A DNA stretch of 5,854 bases from Accumulibacter sp. (lineage in GTDB: Bacteria; Pseudomonadota; Gammaproteobacteria; Burkholderiales; Rhodocyclaceae). The stretch lies in the NCBI GenBank assembly GCA_031284185.1, contig JAITAJ010000001.1:1-5854 (forward strand), read 5' to 3'. Each line of letters begins with the position of its first letter. Within the stretch, counting starts at the first letter, position 1. Under the pieces are notes generated by a model. The model did no database searches and was not told the origin of the DNA. It was given only the letters and a program-made list of their open reading frames with translations. The position numbers were made by a program, and so were the translations under genes. Of this stretch, positions 1-5,748 are shown piece after piece.

Positions 1-433
1 GGATCATGCCGATCCCGTTGTCTTTCGACACGGCGCGCAAGACCCGGATGTCCTCCGGCCTGTTGGAGAGTTCGTAATCGATCAGATCGACACACCTGGC
101 CTCGCAGATGGCCTCGTACATCGCCACCACCGCTGGCTCGCCGATCGCCGGCGGCTGGCCGCCTTCGCTCGCCTTGCGCCGGGTCAACAACAGCGGAATG
201 CCGTCCGCCGCGCGGCGGATGGCCCATGCCGTGTCGATCACCGCGGGAATGTCGCCGATCGCCTGGAAAAAATCGATCCGCCATTCGAGCAGATCGGGCT
301 TCTTCGGAACGATGGCCCTCAGCTCGTCGAGAATCTCCGCCGGGGTCTCGCCCACCAGCGGCGTGATGATGGCCGGCAGCGTCCCTTTCCCCAAAGGCTC
401 GCCCCGCACCGCTATCAATCTGGTTTCCTTCAT
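1..433 (-). CDS. aroD: 3-dehydroquinate dehydratase, type I (5' part, runs off the left edge)
   Basis: Type I dehydroquinase converts 3-dehydroquinate to 3-dehydroshikimate in the shikimate pathway, in the cytoplasm, through a Schiff-base lysine. Only the first 144 residues are in the window, translated from ATG at 433. What identifies it is the N-terminal VRG..LG motif (9-15), the substrate-binding strand LLEWRIDFF (48-56, with E50 and R52) and LLLTRRKASEGG (81-92, with R86 and E90). These match Glu46, Arg48, Arg82 and Glu86 of the enteric enzyme with a constant offset of 4. The strand VDLIDYEL (115-122) is also typical. By that offset the catalytic His should be residue 147 and the Schiff-base Lys about 174, both just outside. 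The start has only a weak AGAAGG about 10 bases upstream. The gene is co-directional with glpD but 312 bp away and metabolically unrelated, so co-transcription is doubtful. The family call rests on motifs recognised by eye. Confidence 0.88.
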   Translation of the reverse strand, partial: MKETRLIAVRGEPLGKGTLPAIITPLVGETPAEILDELRAIVPKKPDLLEWRIDFFQAIGDIPAVIDTAWAIRRAADGIPLLLTRRKASEGGQPPAIGEPAVVAMYEAICEARCVDLIDYELSNRPEDIRVLRAVSKDNGIGMI

Positions 434-589
434 GTCTCGATGCCCTTCTCGATCAGCCTTGCCTCCTGTCGCCGCATTCTCCCCCTTGCATTACGCGCTG
501 CTGGAACGAATGGACCTGGTTCGGCTCGTATCGATCCGCCGCTCTCCCAAGGCCATCGCATTTGCCAAGGGAAACGGCCAAGATTTTTC

Positions 590-610
590 CCCTCCCTCTC
601 CTCGGGAGGG
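590..610. repeat. Inverted repeat with 7-bp arms (CCCTCCC / GGGAGGG)
   Basis: A perfect 7-bp stem (590-596 with 604-610) flanks a 7-base loop, TCTCCTC. A T-run at 584-588 lies on the plus-strand 5' side. For transcripts of glpD, read on the minus strand, the stem is therefore followed by A residues and not U residues, which argues against an intrinsic terminator. It belongs to the same hairpin-dense spacer as the 30-bp palindrome and may be part of one dispersed intergenic element. Confidence 0.6.
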
Positions 611-642
611 AGCGGGTGCGAAGGCCAAGAGAGGGCGGTCCA

Positions 643-672
643 AACGAGAAACCGAGCGCTCGGTTTCTCGTT
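643..672. repeat. Perfect 30-bp palindrome between glpD and aroD
   Basis: Each 15-base half is the exact reverse complement of the other, with no loop: left half AACGAGAAACCGAGC, right half GCTCGGTTTCTCGTT. Reading is therefore identical on both strands. It could fold into a strong RNA stem at the 3' end of glpD mRNA, which may stabilise the message or stop transcription, or it may be a REP-like dispersed intergenic repeat. There is no adjacent T tract on either strand. A second hairpin follows six bases later at 678-692. Confidence 0.8.
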
Positions 673-677
673 CATCC

Positions 678-692
678 CGGCGCGAAGCGCCG
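678..692. repeat. Short GC-rich hairpin CGGCGC-GAA-GCGCCG
   Basis: A perfect 6-bp GC stem with a 3-base GAA loop lies between the glpD stop codon and the 30-bp palindrome. Together the two would give tandem stems just downstream of glpD. No U tract follows on the minus strand, so it is recorded as a structural repeat and not as a terminator. Confidence 0.6.
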
Positions 693-745
693 CAAGCGGA
701 ACTGTCTTCTGCCCTCTCAAATTTCTGTCTTCTGTCCTCCGAAGA

Positions 746-2359
746 TCAGGCCGAATCGCGCAGACGTTCCACGGCCAGCGCCGTTTCCTGCTGGCGACGC
801 TCGCCGTCCCAGCCCAGCTCGCCGGCCATCAGTTCGACGACCCTGGGCAGGGCGGCCCGCGCGGCGGCATTGTCCACAATGGCCAGGGAAGTCCGGCGCG
901 TGAGGGCATCCGAGGCGCGCTGGGCAAATTCGTGACGCGCGGCGTATATCACTTCCGCCTCGATATAGGGATGATCGGGATGCAGACGGGCGGAAAAGCC
1001 GCTTTCAGCCAGGCGCGCCACACTGGGCGCCTGATCGCCGAAAGCATTCTGGAGGTGGCGGGCGACCTCCTCGTCGATGCCGTAATCCCGGGTCAGCACC
1101 CGGAAAATGTCGGGGGAGAAATGCTCCGCGCCGATCAGCTTGAGATCGAGCGTCCTGCACGGACCGGAGGCGCGCAGCCCGGCGCTGGCGATGGCCTGGT
1201 CGACGGCTTCCTCGGCCATTTTGCGATAGGACGTCCATTTGCCTCCGGCCATGGTGATCAACCCCGAGGGACTGTGCATCAGCAGATGCTCGCGCACCTG
1301 CTGCGCCGTGTTGGCGGACGCATCGAACTTGACCAGCGGGCGCAGCCCCGACCAGGCCGCCAGCACGTCGCCGCGCCCGACGGAGAGATCGAAGTAGCGG
1401 TTGATGTGGCGCAGGACGTATTCGATCTCGTTCTCCTGGGCGCGCGGATGTTCGACGATCCCGACCGGGGTGTCGGTGGTGCCGATCAGCGCGTGGCCTT
1501 GCCAGGGAAGGACGAAAAGCACCCGGCCGTCCTCCGTTTTCGGGATCAGCAGCCCGGTGTCCGGCGGCACGAAGCGGCCGGACAGGATGATGTGGATGCC
1601 CGACGCGGCTTCCAGCACCGGTTGGGCGGCGGGATCGTCCATCTGCCGGATGCGGTCGGCGAAGGGGCCGGCGGCATTGACGATGCAGCGCGCGCGGATG
1701 GCGAATTCCTCGCCGCCGATGGAATCGCGCACGCGCGCCCCGCACAGCTTGCCGTCCCTCTGGTCGAGCGAGACGACTTCCACGTGGTTGGCGATGGCGG
1801 CTCCGTATTTGCGGGCGGTCAGCACCAGCGTCACGGCCATGCGCGCGTCGTGGAACTGGCCGTCGTAATAGATGACGCCGGCCTTGAGGTTCTCGCCGCG
1901 CAGCATCGGAAAGCGTTTCTTCGCTTCCTTGCCGCCGACCAGGCGGCTCTTGCCGAGTCCCAGCCTGCCCGCCAGCACGTCGTACAGCACCAGGCCGGCA
2001 AAGACGTAAGGCACCTCCCACCAGTGATACAGCGGCGTGACCAGAGGCACCCGGTGGGCCAGGTGCGGCGCGTTCTTGAGGAAAACGCCCCGCTCGAACA
2101 GCGCTTCCCTGACCAGATGGTACTGCGCCCGGTCGAGCTTCTTGACCGCCATCTCCAGATAGCGCACGCCGCCATGCACCAGTTTCGTGCTCTTGCTGCT
2201 CGTCCCCTCGGCGAAGTCGTTCTTTTCCGCCAGAGCGACCCTCAGCCCGCGGCTCGCCGCATCGACGGCGATCCCGCAACCGGTTGCCCCGCCGCCGATG
2301 ATCAAGAGATCAAACGGCTCTTCCGTCTTCAAACTGTCGAGAATGGCTTGCCGATTCAT
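746..2359 (-). CDS. glpD: Aerobic-type FAD-dependent glycerol-3-phosphate dehydrogenase
   Basis: GlpD oxidises sn-glycerol-3-phosphate to dihydroxyacetone phosphate at the inner face of the membrane and passes electrons through FAD to quinone. I use the ATG at 2359 (537 residues). The frame can be extended to a TTG at 2383, but that codon falls inside the likely -10/operator region, while the ATG has AGGGTG eight bases or so upstream. Visible signatures are the dinucleotide-binding motif IGGGATGCG (21-29), the FAD/substrate segment GTSSKSTKLVHGGVRYLE (52-69), YYDGQFHDAR (164-173), GTTDTP (293-298), WSGLRPLV (336-343) and GGKWTSYRKMAEE (372-384). A C-terminal alpha-helical domain typical of the family spans about 405-530. 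The length is normal and I see no lesion. It lies 127 bp downstream of the broken glpF and has its own candidate promoter. Its substrate is the product of glpK in the same cluster. GlpD is favoured over anaerobic GlpA because it is a single-gene unit with no glpB or glpC beside it. Confidence 0.96.
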   Translation of the reverse strand: MNRQAILDSLKTEEPFDLLIIGGGATGCGIAVDAASRGLRVALAEKNDFAEGTSSKSTKLVHGGVRYLEMAVKKLDRAQYHLVREALFERGVFLKNAPHLAHRVPLVTPLYHWWEVPYVFAGLVLYDVLAGRLGLGKSRLVGGKEAKKRFPMLRGENLKAGVIYYDGQFHDARMAVTLVLTARKYGAAIANHVEVVSLDQRDGKLCGARVRDSIGGEEFAIRARCIVNAAGPFADRIRQMDDPAAQPVLEAASGIHIILSGRFVPPDTGLLIPKTEDGRVLFVLPWQGHALIGTTDTPVGIVEHPRAQENEIEYVLRHINRYFDLSVGRGDVLAAWSGLRPLVKFDASANTAQQVREHLLMHSPSGLITMAGGKWTSYRKMAEEAVDQAIASAGLRASGPCRTLDLKLIGAEHFSPDIFRVLTRDYGIDEEVARHLQNAFGDQAPSVARLAESGFSARLHPDHPYIEAEVIYAARHEFAQRASDALTRRTSLAIVDNAAARAALPRVVELMAGELGWDGERRQQETALAVERLRDSA

Positions 2360-2375
2360 GTTTTTCACCCTGATG

Positions 2376-2411
2376 TTTTCCAATACGAACCATTATTCTC
2401 CGAATTTCCAA
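2376..2411 (-). promoter_or_regulatory. Candidate glpD promoter with overlapping operator-like motif
   Basis: Read on the minus strand there is a -35-like TTGGAA (2411-2406), a 17-base spacer and TCGTAT (2388-2383). The motif TTCGTAT-TG-GAAAA (2389-2376) overlaps the proposed -10. The same arrangement, with TTGACA, 17 bases and TCGTAT, and then TTCGTAT-AA-GAAAA, occurs upstream of glpK. The surrounding ATGG-TTCG...GGAAAACAT loosely resembles the TTCG/CGAA half-sites of E. coli GlpR operators, but it is not a match to that consensus. TCGTAT is a poor -10 hexamer. The call rests on the shared layout of the two sites and on position, with the start codon 24 bases below. Confidence 0.45.
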
Positions 2412-2486
2412 GAATTTCATCGGGGAAAACCGCTCTCTCGATCCGTTGACGAGACAAGGCGGTTTTCCTTCGAGCGCGAAACCTCC

Positions 2487-3142
2487 TCAAATCATGGGCA
2501 TGATGGCCTTTGCCGCAATTCCGCCAAGAATGGCGCCGATGACCGGACCGACGATCGGGATCCACGCATAGCCCCAATCCGAGCTGCCCTTGCCCTTCAT
2601 GGGGAGCAGCGCGTGAGCGATGCGGGGGCCAAGGCGCGGGCCGGATTGATGGCATAGCCCGTCGTGCCGCCAAGGCGGATACCGATGGCGCAGATCACCG
2701 CCCACACGTAGAAGTTACCGGCCTTGACGGCGACATCGGCCTGACAGGCGAGAAGCGTGAACGCCAGGACGAAAGTGCCGATGATTTCACTGACGAGATT
2801 TGAAACCGTGTCGCGGATGGCGGGGCCTGTCGAGAATACGGCAAGCGGCGCGCCCGCATCGGGCGTCTGGTCGAAGTGATTCTCGTACATGAGCCATACC
2901 AGAAAGGCTCCGAAGAAAGCCCCCGCGATCTGGCAAGAAATGTAGCCCGGAACCTGTGCCCGTGTCATGGCGCCGTCGAACGCGATGGCAAGCGTAAGCG
3001 CCGGATTGAAGTGGGCGCCCGAAGCCGCTCCGAAAATGGTGGCCGGCACGAAGACCGCCAGCGCCCACCCAACGGTGATGACGATCCACCCCGAGCCATT
3101 GCCCTTTGTTTTGTCGAGAACGACGTTTGCGGCGACACCCTC
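2487..3142 (-). pseudogene. glpF: Glycerol facilitator glpF, main copy: start lost and frameshifted
   Basis: This is an aquaglyceroporin (MIP family), a six-helix inner-membrane channel for glycerol. Recognisable parts in order are GVAANVVLDKTKGNGSGW (close to the start of helix 2), GAASGAHFNPALT with the first NPA box, WLMYENHFDQTPDAGAP, SEIIGTFVLAFTLLACQ and GYAINPAR with the second NPA box. The frame then breaks, and a second frame continues with MKGKGSSDWGYAWIPIVGP to a TGA at 2487. There are two lesions. First, homology begins abruptly at a GAG-GGT codon pair near 3142. About 18 N-terminal residues (helix 1) and the start codon are missing, and an in-frame TGA lies at 3151-3149 with no good start after it. 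Second, one base is missing between 2634 and 2635, in the codon for Asp of NPARD. The second glpF copy keeps that base (GAC). The 140 bp between here and glpK hold small hairpins (for example 3171-3187) but no helix-1 sequence in any frame I read. A sequencing error could explain the frameshift but not the missing start. Confidence 0.88.
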
Positions 3143-3282
3143 CGCATGTCATTCACGTGGATTGCGCGATGCGGAAATCGTTTCCGCGCGGAACCAGAAA
3201 GGGAAACCGCCCGGTGCTCCCGGAAGATATCCCCTCGAGGTTCAAGGAAGCCGTTCCCAAGCCCCGGATCGGGGTCTCCTCT

Positions 3283-4770
3283 TCAGTTCTTCTCCCAGGC
3301 CAAGGAGCGCTTGACCGCCTCCTTCCAGCCGTCGACGAGCTTCGCGCGCGCCTCCTTCTCCATTGCCGACCTGAATACCCTGTCGACAGCCACGTTCCGG
3401 AGAATGTCCGCCGGGTCCTTGTAGTAACCCACGGCAAGGCCCGCGAGGTACGCGGCCCCCTGCGCCGTGGTTTCGATGACCTTGGGACGGATGACGTCGG
3501 TTCCGAGGATGTCCGCCTGGAACTGCATGAGAAAGTCGTTCGCGCACGCGCCACCGTCGACACGAACCGCCTTGACCGCCGTTCCCGCGTCAAGCCCCAT
3601 CGCCGTGATGACATCCGCGCTCTGATAGGCGAGAGACTCGACGGTCGCGCGGACGATGTGCGCCTTCGACGTGCCGCGGGTGATGCCGACGATCGTGCCG
3701 CGCGCATACGAATCCCAATAGGGCGCGCCCAACCCGACAAAGGCCGGAACCACGTAGACGCCACCCGTATCCGGCACCTTGCGGCAGTAGTGCTCGCTGA
3801 CCGCCGCGTCGTCGATGATTCTGAGGCCGTCGCGCAGCCACTGTATCGCGGAGCCTGCCACGAACACGCTCCCCTCCAGCGCGTAGTTCACCTTGCCGTT
3901 CAGCCCCCAGGCAATGGTCGTCAGCAGGTTGTTCCCGCTTTCCACGGCCTTCTCGCCGGTGTTCATCAGGATGAAGCAGCCCGTGCCGTAGGTATTTTTC
4001 ACCGTGCCGGTCTCGAAGCAGCACTGTCCGAAGAGCGCGGCCTGCTGATCGCCCGCGATGCCGGCGATCGGAACGCTCCTGCCGTTGAGCACCGTCTCGC
4101 CGAAAATGCCGCTCGAAGGCTTGACCTCTGGAAGCATCGATCTGGGAATGCCGAGTTCCCTGAGAATTTCCTCGTCCCACTGGAGCGTATGGATGTTGAA
4201 GAGCAAGGTGCGGGAAGCGTTCGTGTAATCCGTCGCGTGAACCTTGCCTTGGGTAAGCTGCCACACGAGCCACGTGTCGATGTTGCCGAACACCAGATCC
4301 CCCTTTTCGGCCCTTTCCCGCGCGCCGGGAACGTTATCGAGAATCCAGCGAACCTTCGTCCCGGAAAAATAGGCGTCGACCACGAGCCCGGTCTTTTCCC
4401 TTATCTTTTTATCGAATCCCTTCGCCTTGAGCGTGTCGCAATACTCCGCGGTGCGGCGGCACTGCCACACGATCGCGTTGTAGACCGGCTTTCCCGTGTG
4501 ACGATCCCACACGACGGTGGTTTCCCGCTGGTTGGTGATACCGATGGCGGCAATATCCGCCGCGTCGATGCCGGATTGCGCGACGGCAGCCGCCATGACG
4601 CCCGATTGAGACCCCCAGATTTCCATCGCGTCATGTTCGACCCACCCCGGCCTGGGAAAAATCTGGGTGAATTCCTGTTGCGCCACACTGACGATGTTGC
4701 CCTGTTTGTCGAACAAGATGCAACGGGAACTCGTCGTGCCTTGATCGAGAGCGACCAGATACTTTGCCAT
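3283..4770 (-). CDS. glpK: Glycerol kinase
   Basis: GlpK is a cytoplasmic FGGY-family kinase that turns glycerol and ATP into sn-glycerol-3-phosphate, trapping glycerol and feeding GlpD. The 495-residue protein is full length and shows no lesion. Key sites are the phosphate-binding loop ALDQGTTSSR (7-16), glycerol-contacting R82-E83 in ITNQRET and Y134 in AYFSGTK, the catalytic base D241 in GIAGDQQAALFGQ, NTYGTGCF (259-266) and DGGACAN (405-411). The start is well supported, with AAGGGGAG eight bases upstream of the ATG. The loop before GIAGDQQ reads VLNGRSVPI and is shorter than the GGKGGTR loop that binds fructose-1,6-bisphosphate in E. coli. The C-terminal region also lacks an obvious match to the enteric IIA-Glc-binding patch. 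Enteric-style allosteric control is therefore probably absent or altered (inference). The first codons and leader of this gene are duplicated just upstream. Confidence 0.98.
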   Translation of the reverse strand: MAKYLVALDQGTTSSRCILFDKQGNIVSVAQQEFTQIFPRPGWVEHDAMEIWGSQSGVMAAAVAQSGIDAADIAAIGITNQRETTVVWDRHTGKPVYNAIVWQCRRTAEYCDTLKAKGFDKKIREKTGLVVDAYFSGTKVRWILDNVPGARERAEKGDLVFGNIDTWLVWQLTQGKVHATDYTNASRTLLFNIHTLQWDEEILRELGIPRSMLPEVKPSSGIFGETVLNGRSVPIAGIAGDQQAALFGQCCFETGTVKNTYGTGCFILMNTGEKAVESGNNLLTTIAWGLNGKVNYALEGSVFVAGSAIQWLRDGLRIIDDAAVSEHYCRKVPDTGGVYVVPAFVGLGAPYWDSYARGTIVGITRGTSKAHIVRATVESLAYQSADVITAMGLDAGTAVKAVRVDGGACANDFLMQFQADILGTDVIRPKVIETTAQGAAYLAGLAVGYYKDPADILRNVAVDRVFRSAMEKEARAKLVDGWKEAVKRSLAWEKN

Positions 4771-4778
4771 AGGTATAT

Positions 4779-4786
4779 CTCCCCTT
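4779..4786 (-). promoter_or_regulatory. Ribosome-binding site of glpK
   Basis: AAGGGGAG, eight bases before the glpK ATG, is a strong Shine-Dalgarno sequence and fixes the start. A near copy of this site with its ATGGCA start lies at about 4921-4938, showing that the leader is duplicated. Confidence 0.8.
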
Positions 4787-4801
4787 GTAATTTACGGAAA
4801 C

Positions 4802-4867
4802 GCTGCGCGCTTCCTGGAAGTGGCCATCACAACAAATGACACCGGCCTTTGGATTCTCGCCACACAG
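4802..4867 (-). pseudogene. Relic fragment of glpD coding sequence in the glpK leader
   Basis: Twenty-two consecutive codons translate to LCGENPKAGVIC followed by CDGHFQEARS. They align without gaps to GlpD residues 153-174 of this window (LRGENLKAGVIY, then YDGQFHDARM), encoded at 1838-1903. I count 14 of 22 residues and about 50 of 66 bases identical. Most differences are third-position or conservative, so this stretch was once coding sequence. The flanks do not align convincingly. The two Tyr of the YYDGQ motif have become Cys-Cys, a sign of relaxed constraint. The fragment sits directly before the glpK ribosome-binding site and cannot make a functional enzyme. It may come from an older glpD copy that once lay upstream of glpK, or from a rearrangement within the operon. 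Confidence 0.75.
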
Positions 4868-4908
4868 CGCGAGACCGGCGGACACATGGGATGCTTCACA
4901 CCACGAAT

Positions 4909-4923
4909 TCACTTGTCTGCCAT
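4909..4923 (-). other. Duplicated glpK start: four-codon open frame ATGGCAGACAAG-TGA
   Basis: A strong ribosome-binding site (GGAGGGGGAG, about 4929-4938) precedes ATG-GCA-GAC-AAG-TGA. The real glpK begins ATG-GCA-AAG with a closely similar site. This is most simply the truncated start of an older glpK copy left by tandem duplication. Because the site looks strong and lies 139 bases before glpK in the same transcript, it could still draw ribosomes and act as a tiny upstream frame. That role is only an inference. Confidence 0.5.
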
Positions 4924-5105
4924 AGGCATCTCCCCCTCCGTGGTTTCAAGAAAACTTCATGCGTACCCTGGAACGGGCCGGCTGTCGGATTCACACCGGG
5001 ATTCACGCCGCGCCACACTCGGAAAAACCAATCTCCTCGCGCTCGACGAGACGGTTCCTGCCAGGCTCCGGTGGACATACGGAGCGCCTCACGCCACGAA
5101 TTCAT
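4913..5105 (-). repeat. Leader tandem repeat, unit 1 (promoter-proximal)
   Basis: Unit 1 opens with ATGAATTCGTGGCGTGAGGC (5105-5086) and closes with GGGGGAGATG-CCT-ATGGCA, a near copy of the ribosome-binding site and start of glpK. Between them, AATCCGACAGCCGG and TTCCAGGG resemble AATCCAAAGGCCGG and TTCCAGGAAG in unit 2, so the two are paralogous along their length. An open frame from the ATG at 5105, preceded by GGTGGGG, could give a 69-residue peptide ending at 4896. It opens MNSWREALRMSTGAW and resembles no protein I recognise, though a weak likeness to the EAL-type segment ahead of YYDGQ in other GlpD proteins is possible. I treat it as decayed sequence. Confidence 0.65.
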
Positions 5106-5123
5106 TTCCCCACCCGCGATATT

Positions 5124-5177
5124 TTCGTAAAAAGAAATTATTTTTCTTATACGAATACTAAAATGTGGCGATGTCAA
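5124..5177 (-). promoter_or_regulatory. Candidate promoter and operator of the glpK-glpF unit
   Basis: This is the most AT-rich stretch of the window. On the minus strand there is a perfect -35 TTGACA (5177-5172), a 17-base spacer and TCGTAT (5154-5149), the same geometry as in front of glpD. The motif TTCGTAT-AA-GAAAA (5155-5142) is shared with the glpD site. It forms the left arm of a 32-bp interrupted inverted repeat (5124-5155) that ends in TTCGTA and TACGAA and has AAGAAA/TTTCTT inside. An inverted repeat overlapping the -10 fits a repressor site, and GlpR or another DeoR-type regulator is the natural guess. No regulator gene is in the window. An imperfect hairpin (5174-5209) with arms TCAAGCCCG and CGGGCTTTGA overlaps the -35. 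The glpK start is about 380 bases downstream because of the duplicated leader. Confidence 0.5.
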
Positions 5178-5401
5178 GCCCGATTGAAGCGATTTGTCGC
5201 GGGCTTTGAATTTCCTGGGGAGAGGGGGGATCGAAGGAGGCCGGCCCCGGATCGAGCAGGGCCGTTCGCGCCGAATTGGACGCAAGCCGAAAATTCGATT
5301 GCGAACAGGGTATTGAGCGCGTCGAGTCATCGTCGGCGCCGAAGCCGCTGATCCCGCCGACCGGATTCGGAACGGCATCCATCGCATCGCCTGCGTCCGC
5401 G
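5178..5401. other. Non-coding stretch, no recognisable gene
   Basis: Frames here stay open by virtue of high GC, but no translation on either strand resembles a family I know. Reading out of the second glpF copy, the open frame continues through this stretch without a family-like ending, which fits a broken junction. Apart from the imperfect hairpin against the promoter, I see no terminator or further repeat. Confidence 0.5.
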
Positions 5402-5728
5402 GCATGATGGCCTTTGCCGCAATCCCGCCAAGAATGGCGCCGATGACCGGACCGGCGATCGGGATCCACGCATGGCCCCAATCCGAGCTGCCCTTGCCCT
5501 TCATGCGGGGGTCGAGGTCGCGGGCCGGATTGATGATACAGCCCGTCGTGTCGCGGATGGCGGAGCCTGTCGAGAATACGGCAAGCGGCGCGCCCGCATC
5601 GGGCGTCTGGTCGAAGTGATTCTCGTACATGAGCCATACCAGAAAAGCTCCGAAGAAAGTCCCCGCGATCTGCGTTGAACGCGATGGCAAGCGTAAGCGC
5701 CGGATTGAAGTGGGCGCTCGTAGCCGGG
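5402..5728 (-). pseudogene. glpF: Second glpF copy, truncated with three internal deletions
   Basis: This is a near-identical but shredded copy of the glpF at 2487-3142. Translatable blocks are FFGAFLVWLMYENHFDQTPD, PLAVFSTGSAIRDT, INPARDLDPRMKGKGSSDWG and AWIPIAGPVIGAILGG. Relative to the main copy it lacks 144 bp (between CGTG at 2663-2666 and CGTG at 2807-2810), 21 bp (between ATG at 2599-2601 and ATG at 2620-2622) and 41 bp (2933-2973). The first two are in frame and flanked by short direct repeats, and the third shifts the frame. Upstream it stops after GAHFNPALT, next to the transposase fragment. Downstream the homology ends at AIMP without the native stop. It keeps the GAC (Asp) codon that the main copy has lost, so it did not simply derive from the present main copy. 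It cannot make a channel. Confidence 0.9.
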
Positions 5729-5748
5729 CGACAGCCTAGATAGTATCG

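Larger units (their letters stand above)
434..745. other. Intergenic spacer glpD-aroD, rich in hairpins, no gene recognised
   Basis: This 312-bp stretch holds no convincing gene. An open frame of 96 codons (430-720, minus) ends in an ATGA overlap with the aroD start, but its translation is low-complexity and its frame runs through a palindrome and two hairpins, so I do not call it. Near the glpD stop the 10-mer CTGTCTTCTG occurs twice in direct orientation (702-711 and 725-734), followed by a similar TCTGTCCTCC. Further left come three inverted repeats, listed separately. No hairpin is followed by a T tract on the minus strand, so no canonical intrinsic terminator for glpD is visible. The promoter of aroD should lie here, but I cannot place it with confidence. 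Confidence 0.6.
4768..4912 (-). repeat. Leader tandem repeat, unit 2 (adjoins glpK)
   Basis: Unit 2 opens with GTGAATTCGTGGTGTGAAGC (4912-4893), runs through the glpD relic and ends with the ribosome-binding site and ATG of glpK. Its first 48 bases align to the start of unit 1, with the block TGAATTCGTGG identical. It abuts unit 1 directly: the stop codon that closes the duplicated glpK start (TGA, 4911-4909) is formed by its first bases. Confidence 0.65.

Noticed and set aside
590..692. Intrinsic terminator for glpD
   Set aside because: Strong stems are present, but none is followed by a T tract on the minus strand.
430..720. Possible 96-residue gene ending in an ATGA overlap with aroD
   Set aside because: The overlap is attractive, but the frame runs through a perfect palindrome and two other hairpins, is low-complexity and has no convincing ribosome-binding site.
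2360..2383. TTG start at 2383 for glpD, giving 8 extra residues
   Set aside because: It lies within the proposed -10/operator region, lacks a good ribosome-binding site, and the ATG at 2359 has AGGG at proper spacing.
440..2449. Open frame of 669 codons on the plus strand opposite glpD
   Set aside because: It is a shadow of glpD in a GC-rich genome. The translation is rich in Arg, Gly, Ala and His with no family likeness, while the minus-strand frame is an unmistakable GlpD.
2620..2645. Programmed -1 frameshift in glpF
   Set aside because: There is no heptameric slippery sequence in the right frame, and the second copy has the missing base. With the start codon also gone, a plain deletion is more likely.
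3106..4839. Open frame of 577 codons on the plus strand opposite glpK
   Set aside because: It is a shadow of glpK. It runs across glpK and into the glpF relic without any recognisable domain.
4896..5690. 264-codon minus-strand frame joining the second glpF copy to the leader
   Set aside because: Its first part is a deletion-ridden glpF fragment, the middle has no family likeness, and the frame crosses the candidate promoter and ends in the duplicated leader.
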